In this document: positions 7,378 to 15,884 of the stretch, piece after piece
How positions within the stretch are numbered: the stretch's first letter is position 1
Layout of the letters: each line of letters begins with the position of its first letter
Source of the DNA: Oscillospiraceae bacterium
GTDB lineage: Bacteria; Bacillota; Clostridia; Oscillospirales; Ruminococcaceae
Reading direction: 5' to 3'
Assembly: GCA_022766785.1 (NCBI GenBank)
Contig: JALEOL010000039.1
Coordinates: 1-35,235 of the forward strand
DNA length: 35,235 nt
Program-made: the position numbers and the translations under genes
Notes under the pieces: generated by a model
The model's database searches: none
Seen by the model: the letters and a program-made list of their open reading frames with translations, nothing else
Told to the model about the DNA's origin: nothing

Positions 7378-8103
7378 ATGCCGGGACTTGGCACGTTAAT
7401 AAATGCAGCAGGAATAATTATCGGCGGCTTTGCCGGGCTTCTTTTCGGGAAGCTGATAAAGCCCAGAATGCAGGAGACCATGACCTGCGCCTGCGGTATC
7501 TGCGTGATTTTCCTCGGGATAGCCGGGGCGATGGAGAAAATGCTGACCGCCCACGAAAACGGAACTCTTGTCAGCAGTGGAACCATGATGGTGATTGCCA
7601 GCGTCGTTCTTGGGGCGCTTCTTGGAGAAATTATCAACATTGAAGCCGGGCTGGAGCGCTTCGGCGGCTGGCTCAAAAAAGTAACCCACAGCGAGGGTGA
7701 CGGCGGCTTTATTGACGGCTTCGTGAACGCGTCGCTGACTGTGTGTATAGGCGCAATGGCGGTGGTTGGCGCGATACAGGACGGTATCTATGGGGACTAT
7801 TCCACCCTTACGGCAAAGGCGGTGCTTGACCTTATCATAATTATGATAATGACATCTGCAAAGGGCAAGGGCTGTATTTTCTCGGCTATTCCGGTGATAG
7901 CTTTTCAGGGGGTAATTACCGCGCTGTCACGGCTGATAGAGCCGATAATGACCGAGCCGGCGCTTTCAAACCTTTCGCTGGTGGGGTCGATACTTATTTT
8001 CTGCGTGGGCGTGAACCTTGTCTGGGGGAAGAAAGTCCGTGTGGCGAACTTCCTGCCGGGAATAGTGTTCGCGGTGGCGTGCGCGTATCTGCCGTGGTTC
8101 TGA
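7378..8103 (+). CDS. DUF554 family membrane protein
   Basis: A 241-residue polytopic membrane protein matching the DUF554 (YdfK/YqgA-like) family. It begins LGTLINAAGIIIGGFAGLLFGK and has repeated Gly-rich hydrophobic helices: about residues 5-25, 36-52, 65-82, 115-135, 140-165, 190-225, with GFVNASLTVCIGAMAVVGAIQDG in the middle. The family has no settled function; transport has been suggested because of its membrane topology. It follows the decarboxylase gene by 15 bases and is the last gene before the terminator at 8250-8276, so it is co-transcribed with polyamine synthesis. A role in polyamine or precursor movement is a guess from context only. Confidence 0.88.
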   Translation: MPGLGTLINAAGIIIGGFAGLLFGKLIKPRMQETMTCACGICVIFLGIAGAMEKMLTAHENGTLVSSGTMMVIASVVLGALLGEIINIEAGLERFGGWLKKVTHSEGDGGFIDGFVNASLTVCIGAMAVVGAIQDGIYGDYSTLTAKAVLDLIIIMIMTSAKGKGCIFSAIPVIAFQGVITALSRLIEPIMTEPALSNLSLVGSILIFCVGVNLVWGKKVRVANFLPGIVFAVACAYLPWF

Positions 8104-8249
8104 CGATAGTAAGTGCGTTAAACGAGATACGGGTCATTTTTTGAAAATCGCCGCAATATTACAGAAAATCTGACCGCAACCACAATATGTTGTTGAATGA
8201 TTGAGAACGATCGCCGATATATGGGATAGAATGACGAAAATAATAACCT

Positions 8250-8276
8250 GAGCCTCTTTTTCAGAGGCTCTTTTTT
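8250..8276 (+). terminator. Intrinsic terminator of the polyamine operon
   Basis: GAGCCTCT (8250-8257) pairs perfectly with AGAGGCTC (8263-8270) around a 5-base loop and is followed by six T (8271-8276). It lies 147 bases after the DUF554 stop and upstream of the mraZ promoter, separating the two operons. Confidence 0.9.
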
Positions 8277-8344
8277 GTGCAAAGTGCACAAAAATATGAA
8301 CAAAAATTCATTTTTAATTTTTGCCTGTTTCCTGCATCTTGCAC

Positions 8345-8373
8345 TTGAAAAAATGTTGAAAACGGTGTATACT
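8345..8373 (+). promoter_or_regulatory. Housekeeping sigma-A promoter of mraZ / dcw operon
   Basis: TTGAAA (8345-8350), a 17-base spacer, and TATACT (8368-8373). Predicted start of transcription is near 8380, inside the AAAGTGG repeat array, leaving a leader of about 190 bases before mraZ. Confidence 0.85.
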
Positions 8374-8374
8374 A

Positions 8375-8411
8375 ATTGTGGGTGAAAGTGGTGAAGTTTT
8401 CACTAAAGTGG
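8375..8411 (+). promoter_or_regulatory. MraZ-box-like repeats at the mraZ promoter
   Basis: AAAGTGG occurs exactly at 8385-8391 and 8405-8411, 20 bases apart. ATTGTGG at 8375-8381 is a degenerate copy one 10-base step earlier, and the slot at 8395 is poorly conserved. TGGG/TGGT cores recur at 8379, 8389 and 8409. MraZ is known to bind direct repeats of this kind (AAAGTG-type in Firmicutes relatives, TGGGN in E. coli) near its own promoter. The array covers the predicted transcription start, fitting autorepression. Confidence 0.75.
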
Positions 8412-8570
8412 GTTAAAAATCACAAAAATACCACTCTCGAAACTTTTTCCGACCCACATATTTACATTTAACTGGGAAAATATATTACATCATCTACGGA
8501 AATCATCGCCCGAGGAGGGCGGTAAGGCAGGGTTCACAGGGGACTACAGCCATGGAAAGGGGGAATAGGA

Positions 8571-8990
8571 ATGTACGGCGAGTTCGAGCACACCATAGAC
8601 TCAAAAGGGCGCATGAACTTTCCGGCGAAGCTCCGCGAGGAGCTGGGGGAGCATTTCTATATTTCCAAGACTATAGGTGAAAACTGCCTGACAGTACACA
8701 CAGAGCACAGCTGGAACGCCCTGAGGGAATCCCTGAAGGGCAAGCCGCAGAAAGTGAGGCTGCCGATAGAGCGCTTCCTTTTCGGCGGCGCGTGCGAGGC
8801 GGAGCCGGACAAGCAGGGCAGGATAGCCATTGCGCCGGCGCTGAGAGCCTATGCCGGGCTTACGTCCGAGGTAGTGGTGGTCGGAATGGACGATCACGCC
8901 GAGATATGGGACAAGGCGGCGTATAAGGCTTACACAGAGAGCATATCCACTGAGGATATCGCGGCTCTCGCCGAGGAGATCGGTATCTGA
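8571..8990 (+). CDS. mraZ: Transcriptional regulator MraZ
   Basis: DNA-binding protein of the AbrB-like swapped-hairpin fold, the usual first gene of the dcw cluster and a repressor of it. The 139 residues contain two tandem SpoVT/AbrB-like halves: FEHTIDSKGRMNFPAKLRE near the N-terminus and CEAEPDKQGRIAIAPALRAY in the second half, each with the DxxGR signature. GGAAAGGGGG at 8554-8563 precedes the ATG by 7 bases. Its stop overlaps the rsmH start (TGATG), so the two are translationally coupled. Likely binds the AAAGTGG repeats 160-200 bases upstream. Confidence 0.96.
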   Translation: MYGEFEHTIDSKGRMNFPAKLREELGEHFYISKTIGENCLTVHTEHSWNALRESLKGKPQKVRLPIERFLFGGACEAEPDKQGRIAIAPALRAYAGLTSEVVVVGMDDHAEIWDKAAYKAYTESISTEDIAALAEEIGI

Positions 8991-9931
8991 TGGAGTTTTC
9001 ACATGTTTCGGTGCTGCTTCATGAAACGGTGGACGGCGCATTCACAGACCCAAAGGGCGTTTATGCGGATCTCACCACAGGGGGCGGCGGTCACAGTCTG
9101 GAGCTTGCGAAGCGTCTGGACGGCGGCAGGCTGATATGCTTTGACCAGGACAGAGAAGCGCTGGAGGCTGCTGGGGAGCGGCTGGAGGGCTATCCTGTCA
9201 CATTCGTCAGGAGCAATTTCAGCAGGATTAAGACGGTGCTGGAGGAGCTTGGGATAAACGCTCTGGACGGCATTATTGCTGATTTAGGGGTTTCGTCACA
9301 TCAGCTTGATACAGCGGAGCGTGGGTTTTCTTTCCACAATGACGCACCGCTGGATATGAGAATGAGCGGCGAGGGACTTTCAGCAAGAGACGTTGTGAAT
9401 GAGTACGCCGAGGAGGATATCGCCCGGATACTGTTCGACTATGGCGAGGAAAAATTCGGGAACCGGATAGCGAGGGGCATAGTGAGCGCCCGGCTGACCG
9501 CCCCGATAGAAACCACCGGACAGCTTGCGGAAATAATCAAGGCGAGCGTCCCGGCGGCATACCGCAGGGAGAAAAATCCTTGCAGAAAGAGTTTCCAGGC
9601 GATAAGGATAGAGGTAAATCACGAGCTGGACGTGCTGGAAACGGCGCTGACGGACGGCTTTGCTGCGCTAAAAAAGGGCGGCAGAATGTCGGTGATAACC
9701 TTCCATTCGCTGGAGGACAGGATAGTAAAAAATCGCTTCAGGGAGTTCTGCACAGGCTGCACCTGTCCGCCGGAATTCCCGGTGTGCGTCTGCGGAAAAA
9801 AGCCCATGGGAAGGCTCCTGGACAAGAAGCCCGTTACCGCTTCCGCTGAGGAGCTGGCGGCAAATCCGCGCAGCCGCAGCGCAAAGCTGAGGGTTATCGA
9901 GAAAATACGCAGCACACCCTTTGAAGAATGA
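8990..9931 (+). CDS. rsmH: 16S rRNA (cytosine(1402)-N(4))-methyltransferase RsmH (MraW)
   Basis: Methylates N4 of C1402 in 16S rRNA near the ribosomal P site, using AdoMet. The 313-residue length is normal. It begins HVSVLLHETVD, has the AdoMet motif DLTTGGGGHS, then ICFDQDREALE, ADLGVSSHQLDTAERGFSF, PLDMRM, NPCRKSFQAIRIEVNHEL and SVITFHSLEDRIVK, all hallmarks of the family. The ATG overlaps the mraZ stop; GAGGAGA at 8973-8979 is its ribosome binding site. The late segment TGCTCPPEFPVCVCG holds clustered cysteines, also seen in other members. Confidence 0.97.
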   Translation: MEFSHVSVLLHETVDGAFTDPKGVYADLTTGGGGHSLELAKRLDGGRLICFDQDREALEAAGERLEGYPVTFVRSNFSRIKTVLEELGINALDGIIADLGVSSHQLDTAERGFSFHNDAPLDMRMSGEGLSARDVVNEYAEEDIARILFDYGEEKFGNRIARGIVSARLTAPIETTGQLAEIIKASVPAAYRREKNPCRKSFQAIRIEVNHELDVLETALTDGFAALKKGGRMSVITFHSLEDRIVKNRFREFCTGCTCPPEFPVCVCGKKPMGRLLDKKPVTASAEELAANPRSRSAKLRVIEKIRSTPFEE

Positions 9932-9957
9932 AAATACACAGGAAAGATGGTGAGCAA

Positions 9958-10464
9958 ATGCTTCCGGAGATCGACAAGTCAAATCTCGCATACGATCTGT
10001 CACACTTCGACAACACTGCCCGTAAGGAGCAGGAGCGTCAGCAGGACAGGGAACGCCGCGCGAGGGAGATAAAAATGAATAAGCACTCGGTGTCCAGAAG
10101 CGGCTCCAGGTTTATGATCGTCGCGTGCGCGGTGGCTGTATTCGGCGCGCTGTGGGCTGTAAACGTCCAGAACACCAAGGAGGACGACATTGCTCGCATG
10201 GTGGACGACCAGAAAAAGCTGCTGGCGGAGGCTCAGGACGAGAATTCGCTGCTGCAGAGCCGTCTGGACAGTAAAATTAACATCAGCTATATCGAGGAAT
10301 ATGCGGCTAATGAGCTTGGCATGAGCAAGGTGACTAATTCCCAGATCAACTACCTCAGCGTGAACACTGAGGATCTTATTGAAGTAAGCCCGGAGGAGAG
10401 CGGAAACATCTTCACCGCCATTTCGGACTGGTTCGGGGATCTGCTGGAATACATCGGCTTCTGA
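9958..10464 (+). CDS. ftsL: FtsL-like cell-division protein (septum formation initiator type)
   Basis: Bitopic divisome protein expected to form a complex with FtsQ/DivIB. The 168 residues have a charged cytoplasmic part (NLAYDLSHFDNTARKEQERQ), one membrane helix (about 52-70) and a periplasm-side coiled coil (about 74-106, DDQKKLLAEAQDENSLLQSR) followed by YIEEYAANELGMSK, the typical FtsL/DivIC pattern. Sequence alone is weak in this family; position between rsmH and the PBP gene decides the call. ATG 9958 (GGTGA just upstream, and NLAYDL near the N-terminus) is preferred; ATG 9928, which overlaps the rsmH stop, would add 10 residues and remains possible. Confidence 0.85.
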   Translation: MLPEIDKSNLAYDLSHFDNTARKEQERQQDRERRAREIKMNKHSVSRSGSRFMIVACAVAVFGALWAVNVQNTKEDDIARMVDDQKKLLAEAQDENSLLQSRLDSKINISYIEEYAANELGMSKVTNSQINYLSVNTEDLIEVSPEESGNIFTAISDWFGDLLEYIGF

Positions 10465-10621
10465 GGGCATAATATAGAGGTGAGCAGGGACACGCTGTCT
10501 GCACCCTGTACTTGCCGGCAACGGAATGATCTGGGCAAGGTCGTCTTATCTTTGCTGTGCGGCACTGCACGGCTGAATAACCGGCTTTGCTTTTTGTTTA
10601 TAGGGCGGAGGTATCTTCTGT
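10465..10621 (+). other. 157-base leader between ftsL and the PBP gene
   Basis: Unusually long gap for this otherwise tightly packed cluster. It contains several short self-complementary words (for example GTGC...GCAC around 10557-10570) but no T-run terminator and no convincing promoter. A GTG-started frame from 10480 overlaps the PBP start and looks like chance. Possible untranslated regulatory leader; nothing firmer can be said. Confidence 0.35.
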
Positions 10622-13027
10622 ATGGGTTTCTGGAAAGGAATGAAAGCGGTCGGAAAGACCATTTCAAAGTGGGAGCAGGAAAGCGCTGAAAAGCCGCGCC
10701 TGTGGAACTCCTCCACAAAGCAGATAGTCGTGCTTGTCTTTATCGTCCTGGTGGCGGCTTATGTGGGTGTATTCCTGCTGAAATACTCTATCCTGGACGG
10801 CGACAAGTGGCGTATGCTTGCCACCGGTCAGCAGCAGTCGGTAGTGGTGATGAAAGCGAACCGCGGCTCTATCTACGACTCCAACGGAACTGTGCTGGCG
10901 CAAAGCTCCACGGTGTGGGACATCACGATATCTCCCCACGACATCGACCTTAACAACACTGCCGCAAAGGAAGAATACGACAAGAAGGCAAAGGAGCTTA
11001 TCGCAAAGGGCGAGACCCCGGAGCCTTACGTTGACCGCGCGGAGCTTGTGGCAAAGGGGCTTTCCGAGATACTCGGCGCGGACTATAACGAGCTGCTCAG
11101 CGTGTGCAGGACTGACCTTGACAAGCAGTACTACATAGTAAAGCGCAAGGTGGAAAAGCCCGAGGCGAACGAGGTGACAGCTTTCATAAACGAGAACGGG
11201 CTGAATTCCGATGATATCCACCTGTGGCCTACCTCAAAGAGATACTACCCCAACGGCTCGCTGGCTTCCAACATAATCGGCTTCACGAATTTCGACGGCG
11301 ACGGCGTTTACGGGCTTGAGGCGTACTATGACGATTACCTCGCCGGAACGGACGGAAAGGCGGTCTACAATGTCTCCGCCGACGGGCGTGAGTTAAAGGG
11401 AGCAAGCGACGCTTATTATTCCGCCGTGGACGGCTACAGCCTTGTTCTGACGCTGGACGAGGTGCTTCAGCATTATCTTGAAAAGAACCTTGAGCTGTGC
11501 GTTTCTCAGCACCAGGTTATAAACCGCGCCTGCGGAATAATAATGAACTGCAACACCGGCGCGGTGCTTGCAATGGCGACAGCGCCGAGCTTCGACCTGA
11601 ACAACCCCTCGGAGATAACCGGCGCATATGATCTCCAGGTGCTGGAGGAGATGAAGGCTTCGGGAGCGACAGAGGAGGAGATCGAGGCAAAGGAGTCCGC
11701 CCTGCGCGAGCAGCAGTGGAAGAACAAGGCGATCACCGAGCTGTACTACCCGGGATCGGTATTCAAGACCGTCACCTGCGCCAGCGCCCTTGAGGAGGAA
11801 GTAGTGTCGCTGGAATCCACGTTCCACTGCGCTGCAGCCGAGATAGTCGCCGGTACGAAGATAAAGTGCTGGTCGAGCTACGCTCACGGCACGCTGACTC
11901 TCCAGCAGGCGGTCACCAAGTCCTGCAACCCGAGCTTTATCCAGATCGGACAGCTGCTGGGCAAGGATAAGTTCTGCGATTATTTCGAGGCGTTCGGCTT
12001 CACTGAGCCTACCGGAATTGACCTCCCCGGCGAGTCCGGGAGCCTTTACGTCAGCCGTGACAATATGGGGCTTGTGGAGCTTGCTTCCTCCAGCTTCGGT
12101 CAGACCAACAAGGTCACTCCCTTACAGATGGCTACTGCGCTGTGTGCTATCGTCAATGGCGGCTACCTTGTTACCCCGTATGTGGTGGACAAGGTGCTGG
12201 ACGCTGACGGAAACGTTGTCCAGACCACAGAGACCCGGATAAAGCGCCGGGTAATCTCCGAGGAGACCTCCGCCACCATGCGGAATATCCTTGAGACGGT
12301 GGTAAACGATAACGGCGGCAGCAATGCTTACATCAACGGCTACCGTATCGGCGGAAAATCCGGTACGACCGAGAAGATAGACGAATACAACCAGCGCCTT
12401 GCCACCACCGGCGAGGACAGAATGACCTATGTTCCGTCATTTGCGGCGTTCGCTCCGGCGGACGATCCGCAGATAGTCATGCTAGTAATGGCGGATACCC
12501 CCACAGGTACGCAGTACTATGGCAGTGCGGTGGCGGCTCCGGTAGTATCGGCGGTGTTCAAGGAGGGACTTCCCCACCTTGGCATTTACCCCACATACAC
12601 CGCAGAGGAGCTTGCGAAGATGGACGCGGCGGTGCCGTATGTCCTTGGAGTGGAGGCGCAGAGAGCCGAAGCGAAGCTCATTGCGGAGGGATTTGAGGTG
12701 CGCTATGTCGGCGATACTGCAAGCGGCGCGACTGTAACGACCCAGATACCGGCCTCCGGCACCAGCATACCGAAAGGCTCAACGGTGGTGTTGTATCTCG
12801 GAAATCAGTACGACCTGGAGTCCGGGGTGATACCGGACGTAACCAACATGACGGTAAGCCAGGCAAACGAGGCGATAGTGAACGCCGGCTTCAACATCAA
12901 GATATCCGGCGGCGCCGCGAATAACGACAGCGCCGTTGCGACCAGCCAGTACCCCGTGGGCGGCACTGACGCGTATAAAGGAAATGTTGTAGAGGTAACG
13001 TTCCAGGTGAACGGCTACGCAGACTGA
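10622..13027 (+). CDS. Class B penicillin-binding protein with two PASTA domains (FtsI/PBP2x/SpoVD type)
   Basis: Septal peptidoglycan transpeptidase working with the SEDS protein FtsW. The 801 residues show an N-terminal cytoplasmic part, one membrane helix (about 34-54), the PBP dimerisation domain starting NRGSIYDSNGTVLAQ, and the transpeptidase domain with SVFK (Ser379-Lys382, active site), SCN (Ser434-Asn436) and KSGT (Lys579). Two PASTA repeats follow, about 670-730 (VPYVLGVEAQRAEAKLIAEGF) and 735-797 (IPDVTNMTVSQANEAIVNAGF). PASTA domains are typical of Firmicutes PBP2x and SpoVD. Vegetative FtsI and sporulation SpoVD cannot be separated by sequence alone; as the only PBP of the cluster it is most likely the division enzyme. 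CGGAGGT at about 10604-10610 precedes the ATG. Confidence 0.95.
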   Translation: MGFWKGMKAVGKTISKWEQESAEKPRLWNSSTKQIVVLVFIVLVAAYVGVFLLKYSILDGDKWRMLATGQQQSVVVMKANRGSIYDSNGTVLAQSSTVWDITISPHDIDLNNTAAKEEYDKKAKELIAKGETPEPYVDRAELVAKGLSEILGADYNELLSVCRTDLDKQYYIVKRKVEKPEANEVTAFINENGLNSDDIHLWPTSKRYYPNGSLASNIIGFTNFDGDGVYGLEAYYDDYLAGTDGKAVYNVSADGRELKGASDAYYSAVDGYSLVLTLDEVLQHYLEKNLELCVSQHQVINRACGIIMNCNTGAVLAMATAPSFDLNNPSEITGAYDLQVLEEMKASGATEEEIEAKESALREQQWKNKAITELYYPGSVFKTVTCASALEEEVVSLESTFHCAAAEIVAGTKIKCWSSYAHGTLTLQQAVTKSCNPSFIQIGQLLGKDKFCDYFEAFGFTEPTGIDLPGESGSLYVSRDNMGLVELASSSFGQTNKVTPLQMATALCAIVNGGYLVTPYVVDKVLDADGNVVQTTETRIKRRVISEETSATMRNILETVVNDNGGSNAYINGYRIGGKSGTTEKIDEYNQRLATTGEDRMTYVPSFAAFAPADDPQIVMLVMADTPTGTQYYGSAVAAPVVSAVFKEGLPHLGIYPTYTAEELAKMDAAVPYVLGVEAQRAEAKLIAEGFEVRYVGDTASGATVTTQIPASGTSIPKGSTVVLYLGNQYDLESGVIPDVTNMTVSQANEAIVNAGFNIKISGGAANNDSAVATSQYPVGGTDAYKGNVVEVTFQVNGYAD

Positions 13028-13047
13028 TACAGAAAGGCGGTGAGGTC

Positions 13048-14508
13048 ATGACTCTGGGAGAGCTTTTCAGCGGCATTATCGAGATACCGGAATATCTCAT
13101 AACTACCGAGGTCGCCGGCGTGACCTCAGACAGCCGCGAGGTGGAGCAGGGGTTCTTGTTCGTGTGCATAAAGGGCATGAGTTTCGATGGACACAATGCT
13201 GCGGAAAAAATGCTCCAAAAGGGCGCGTGCGCAGTCCTGACGGAACAGAAGCTGAGTATTTCCGGGGAAATAAACACAGCTGACAGCAGGCGGCTTTACC
13301 CGGAGCTGTTATCGGCGTTCTACGGCAGACCTACCCGGGGGATAACCCTGGGGGCGGTCACCGGAACAAACGGCAAGACCACCACGGTAAATCTCTGCGC
13401 GCAGATAACAAGGGCGCTGGGGATACAGACCGGGGTTATCGGCACGGTGGGCTGCGACACGGGCAGGGGGCTGGAGTACTCGCATGACGGCCCTCCCACA
13501 ACGCCGGAGCCGCGCAGACTGTATCAGCTGTTCCGGGAAATGGCGGATATCGGCACGAAGTACTGCTTCCTGGAGGCAAGCTCCCAGGCGCTGGCGCAGC
13601 ACCGTTTCGCGGCGGAGAGCTTCGCGGTGGGGGCGTTCACCAATCTTACGCAGGATCACCTGGATTACCACGGCACAATGGAGGATTACTATCTTGCGAA
13701 GCGAACGCTTGCGGATATGTCAAAGCAGATGGTAATAAACATTGATGATGAATACGGCAGGCATACTGCGGAATACTGCCGCGGCAAAGGTATCCCGGTG
13801 ATGACCACAAGCGTTTCCGGCGAGGCGGACTACTTCGCGGAATATGTGAAGCTGGAGCCGCACGGGGCGCAGTTTATACTCACCTGCCCGGCTCAGCAGA
13901 AAAGCTGGGTCGCGAAAATACCGCTCACCGGGCTTTACAACGTCAGCAATGCGGTACAGGCGGCGGTGATGTGTCACTCTCTGGGCTTTGCTATGGAGGA
14001 CGTGCTTTCGGCAATGGAGAGATCCCCGGGGGTAGCCGGGCGGCTGGAAACGATATATCAGGGAGAATTCACGGTGATACGGGACTACGCCCACACCGGG
14101 GACGGGCTGGAGAAGCTGCTTTCCACCCTCAGACCGCTGGCGAAGCGCAGGCTTGTGGCGGTGTTCGGAGCCGCCGGGGAGCGCGACGCAGGAAAGCGCC
14201 CGGATATGGGCAGGATCGCGGCGGAGTACGCCGACAGGCTGATCATCACCACCGACAATCCCCGTCACGAGCCGGGTCAGCAGACTATCGACGATGTGCG
14301 GCGCGGAGTTCCCCGGGACAAGGACTGCGAGGAATACACCGACCGCAGGCAGGCGATACACCGGGCGCTGGAAACGGCTGAGCCGGGCGACCTTATCGCG
14401 CTGTGCGGCAAGGGTCACGAGGATTACCAGGCGATAGGGGACGAGAACGTCCCGTTCAACGAGCGTGAGATAGTGCTGGAATGGCTGGCGGCTCACGGAA
14501 AGATATGA
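13048..14508 (+). CDS. murE: UDP-MurNAc-L-Ala-D-Glu:meso-diaminopimelate ligase MurE
   Basis: Cytoplasmic ATP-dependent ligase adding the third residue of the peptidoglycan stem peptide. The 486 residues contain the N-terminal UDP-binding domain (SDSREVEQGFLFVCIKG), the P-loop AVTGTNGKTTT (Lys110), TNLTQDHLDYHGTMEDYYLAK with the lysine that is carbamylated in the family, and a C-terminal domain carrying DNPR at about 403-406. DNPR is the established signature for meso-diaminopimelate rather than lysine. GKGHEDYQ follows near the end, as expected. It starts 20 bases after the PBP gene with GGCGGTGAGG upstream. Confidence 0.97.
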   Translation: MTLGELFSGIIEIPEYLITTEVAGVTSDSREVEQGFLFVCIKGMSFDGHNAAEKMLQKGACAVLTEQKLSISGEINTADSRRLYPELLSAFYGRPTRGITLGAVTGTNGKTTTVNLCAQITRALGIQTGVIGTVGCDTGRGLEYSHDGPPTTPEPRRLYQLFREMADIGTKYCFLEASSQALAQHRFAAESFAVGAFTNLTQDHLDYHGTMEDYYLAKRTLADMSKQMVINIDDEYGRHTAEYCRGKGIPVMTTSVSGEADYFAEYVKLEPHGAQFILTCPAQQKSWVAKIPLTGLYNVSNAVQAAVMCHSLGFAMEDVLSAMERSPGVAGRLETIYQGEFTVIRDYAHTGDGLEKLLSTLRPLAKRRLVAVFGAAGERDAGKRPDMGRIAAEYADRLIITTDNPRHEPGQQTIDDVRRGVPRDKDCEEYTDRRQAIHRALETAEPGDLIALCGKGHEDYQAIGDENVPFNEREIVLEWLAAHGKI

Positions 14509-14519
14509 GGCGGTGGGAT

Positions 14520-15863
14520 ATGTTTACTGCAAGTGAAATAGCACAGGTGACAGGCGGACGGCTTATCGGCGAAGATACCGCCGTTTCGGGGGTGTCCACC
14601 GATACCAGGACTATCGAGCCGGGAATGCTTTTTGTTGCGATAAAGGGCGAGAGCTTCGACGGCAACGACTTCATCGCTGCGGCTGCCGAAAAGGGCGCTG
14701 CGGCTGTGATAACCGACCGGGGCGAGGGCGCAGGGAACGTTCCTGTTACGCAGATACTGGTAAAGGACAGCCGCGCGGCGCAGCTTTCCCTGGCGCATTA
14801 CCACAGAATGAAATTTCCGCTGAAGCTGGTGGGAGTTACCGGCAGCGTTGGCAAGACTTCCACAAAGGACATGGTGTACGCGGTGCTTTCCGCGAAATTC
14901 AACACGCTGAAAACCGAGGGGAACTTCAACAACGACATCGGGCTTCCCCGGACGCTGTTCCGGCTGAACCGGAACCACGGCGCGGCGGTCATTGAAATGG
15001 GAATGTCAGACCTGGGTGAGATAAGCGTTCTGTCGAAGGCGGCGGCGCCGGATATCTGCATTATCACGAATATCGGCTGGTGCCACATCGAGAACCTGAA
15101 AACCAGGGAGAATATCCTGAAAGCAAAGCTGGAGATACTTGACGGCGCGTCCGGGGGCGCTCCGCTGATCATAAACGGCGACGACGAGTACCTGAAAACC
15201 GTATCGCTGCCCGGCAGGCGCGTTGTGAGATACGGCTTGTCGGAGGGCTGCGAGGTACGGGCGGCGAACATTTCTCACACCGCTTCCGGAGAGGAATTCA
15301 CGTTGATATACAGCGGCAGCGAGTACCATGCAGCAGTCCCGGTGAACGGGGAACATCATGTGCTGAATGCGCTTGCGGCATTCGCGGCAGGAACAGAAGC
15401 CGGAATGACGCCGGAGGAGATAGTGCCGGCGTTCATGCGGTACGAAGCGTCGGGAATGCGCCAGCGTATCGAACGGCGCGGCGATATCACGGTGATACTG
15501 GATTGCTACAACGCAAGCCCCACGTCAATGGAAAGCTCGCTTTCGGTGCTTGGGGGAATGGAGTGCAGCGGCAGGAAGTGCGCGGTGCTTGGCGACATGC
15601 TGGAATTAGGCGAGATGTCTGCGCAGCTTCACGCGGGGGTCGCTGAATATATCAAGAAGAATGCGGACTGCGCGTTCCTTTACGGCGCTGAAATGGCTCA
15701 CTGCCGCGAAAGGCTGGAGGAGCAGGGCTTCGAGGTGCACCATTCCACCGACAAGAAAGCGCTCACTGACAGCCTGCTCTCCTGGATAAAGCCCGGGGAC
15801 GTGCTGCTGTTCAAGGGCAGCCGTGGAATGCGCATGGAGGAGATCGCCGAGAAGGTGAAATAA
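14520..15863 (+). CDS. murF: UDP-MurNAc-tripeptide:D-Ala-D-Ala ligase MurF
   Basis: Adds D-Ala-D-Ala to the UDP-MurNAc tripeptide using ATP. The 447 residues show the MurE/F N-terminal domain (VSTDTRTIEPGMLFVAIKGESFDG), P-loop GVTGSVGKTSTKDMV, TEGNFNNDIGLPRTLF, IEMGMSDLGEI, ITNIGWCHIENLKTRENI and the C-terminal DCYNASPTSMESSL and VLGDMLELGE motifs. ATG 14520 is selected because a Gly-rich Shine-Dalgarno (GAGGCGGTGGG) follows the murE stop; an in-frame start at 14481 would lie within murE. It lies 11 bases after murE. Confidence 0.97.
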   Translation: MFTASEIAQVTGGRLIGEDTAVSGVSTDTRTIEPGMLFVAIKGESFDGNDFIAAAAEKGAAAVITDRGEGAGNVPVTQILVKDSRAAQLSLAHYHRMKFPLKLVGVTGSVGKTSTKDMVYAVLSAKFNTLKTEGNFNNDIGLPRTLFRLNRNHGAAVIEMGMSDLGEISVLSKAAAPDICIITNIGWCHIENLKTRENILKAKLEILDGASGGAPLIINGDDEYLKTVSLPGRRVVRYGLSEGCEVRAANISHTASGEEFTLIYSGSEYHAAVPVNGEHHVLNALAAFAAGTEAGMTPEEIVPAFMRYEASGMRQRIERRGDITVILDCYNASPTSMESSLSVLGGMECSGRKCAVLGDMLELGEMSAQLHAGVAEYIKKNADCAFLYGAEMAHCRERLEEQGFEVHHSTDKKALTDSLLSWIKPGDVLLFKGSRGMRMEEIAEKVK

Positions 15864-15884
15864 CAAAATCAACGGGGAAGAATT

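Larger units (their letters stand above)
8104..8570 (+). other. Intergenic region between the polyamine operon and the dcw cluster
   Basis: This 467-base gap holds a terminator (8250-8276), the mraZ promoter (8345-8373), MraZ-box-like repeats (8375-8411) and a leader of about 190 bases. In the leader, CGCCC (8507-8511) and GGGCG (8517-8521) form a small hairpin. No gene was seen in 8104-8249, which is A/T rich with no clear promoter. Confidence 0.7.

Noticed and set aside
10480-10689. A 69-codon GTG-started frame between ftsL and the PBP gene
   Set aside because: It overlaps the PBP start in another frame and its Cys/Arg-rich product resembles nothing known.
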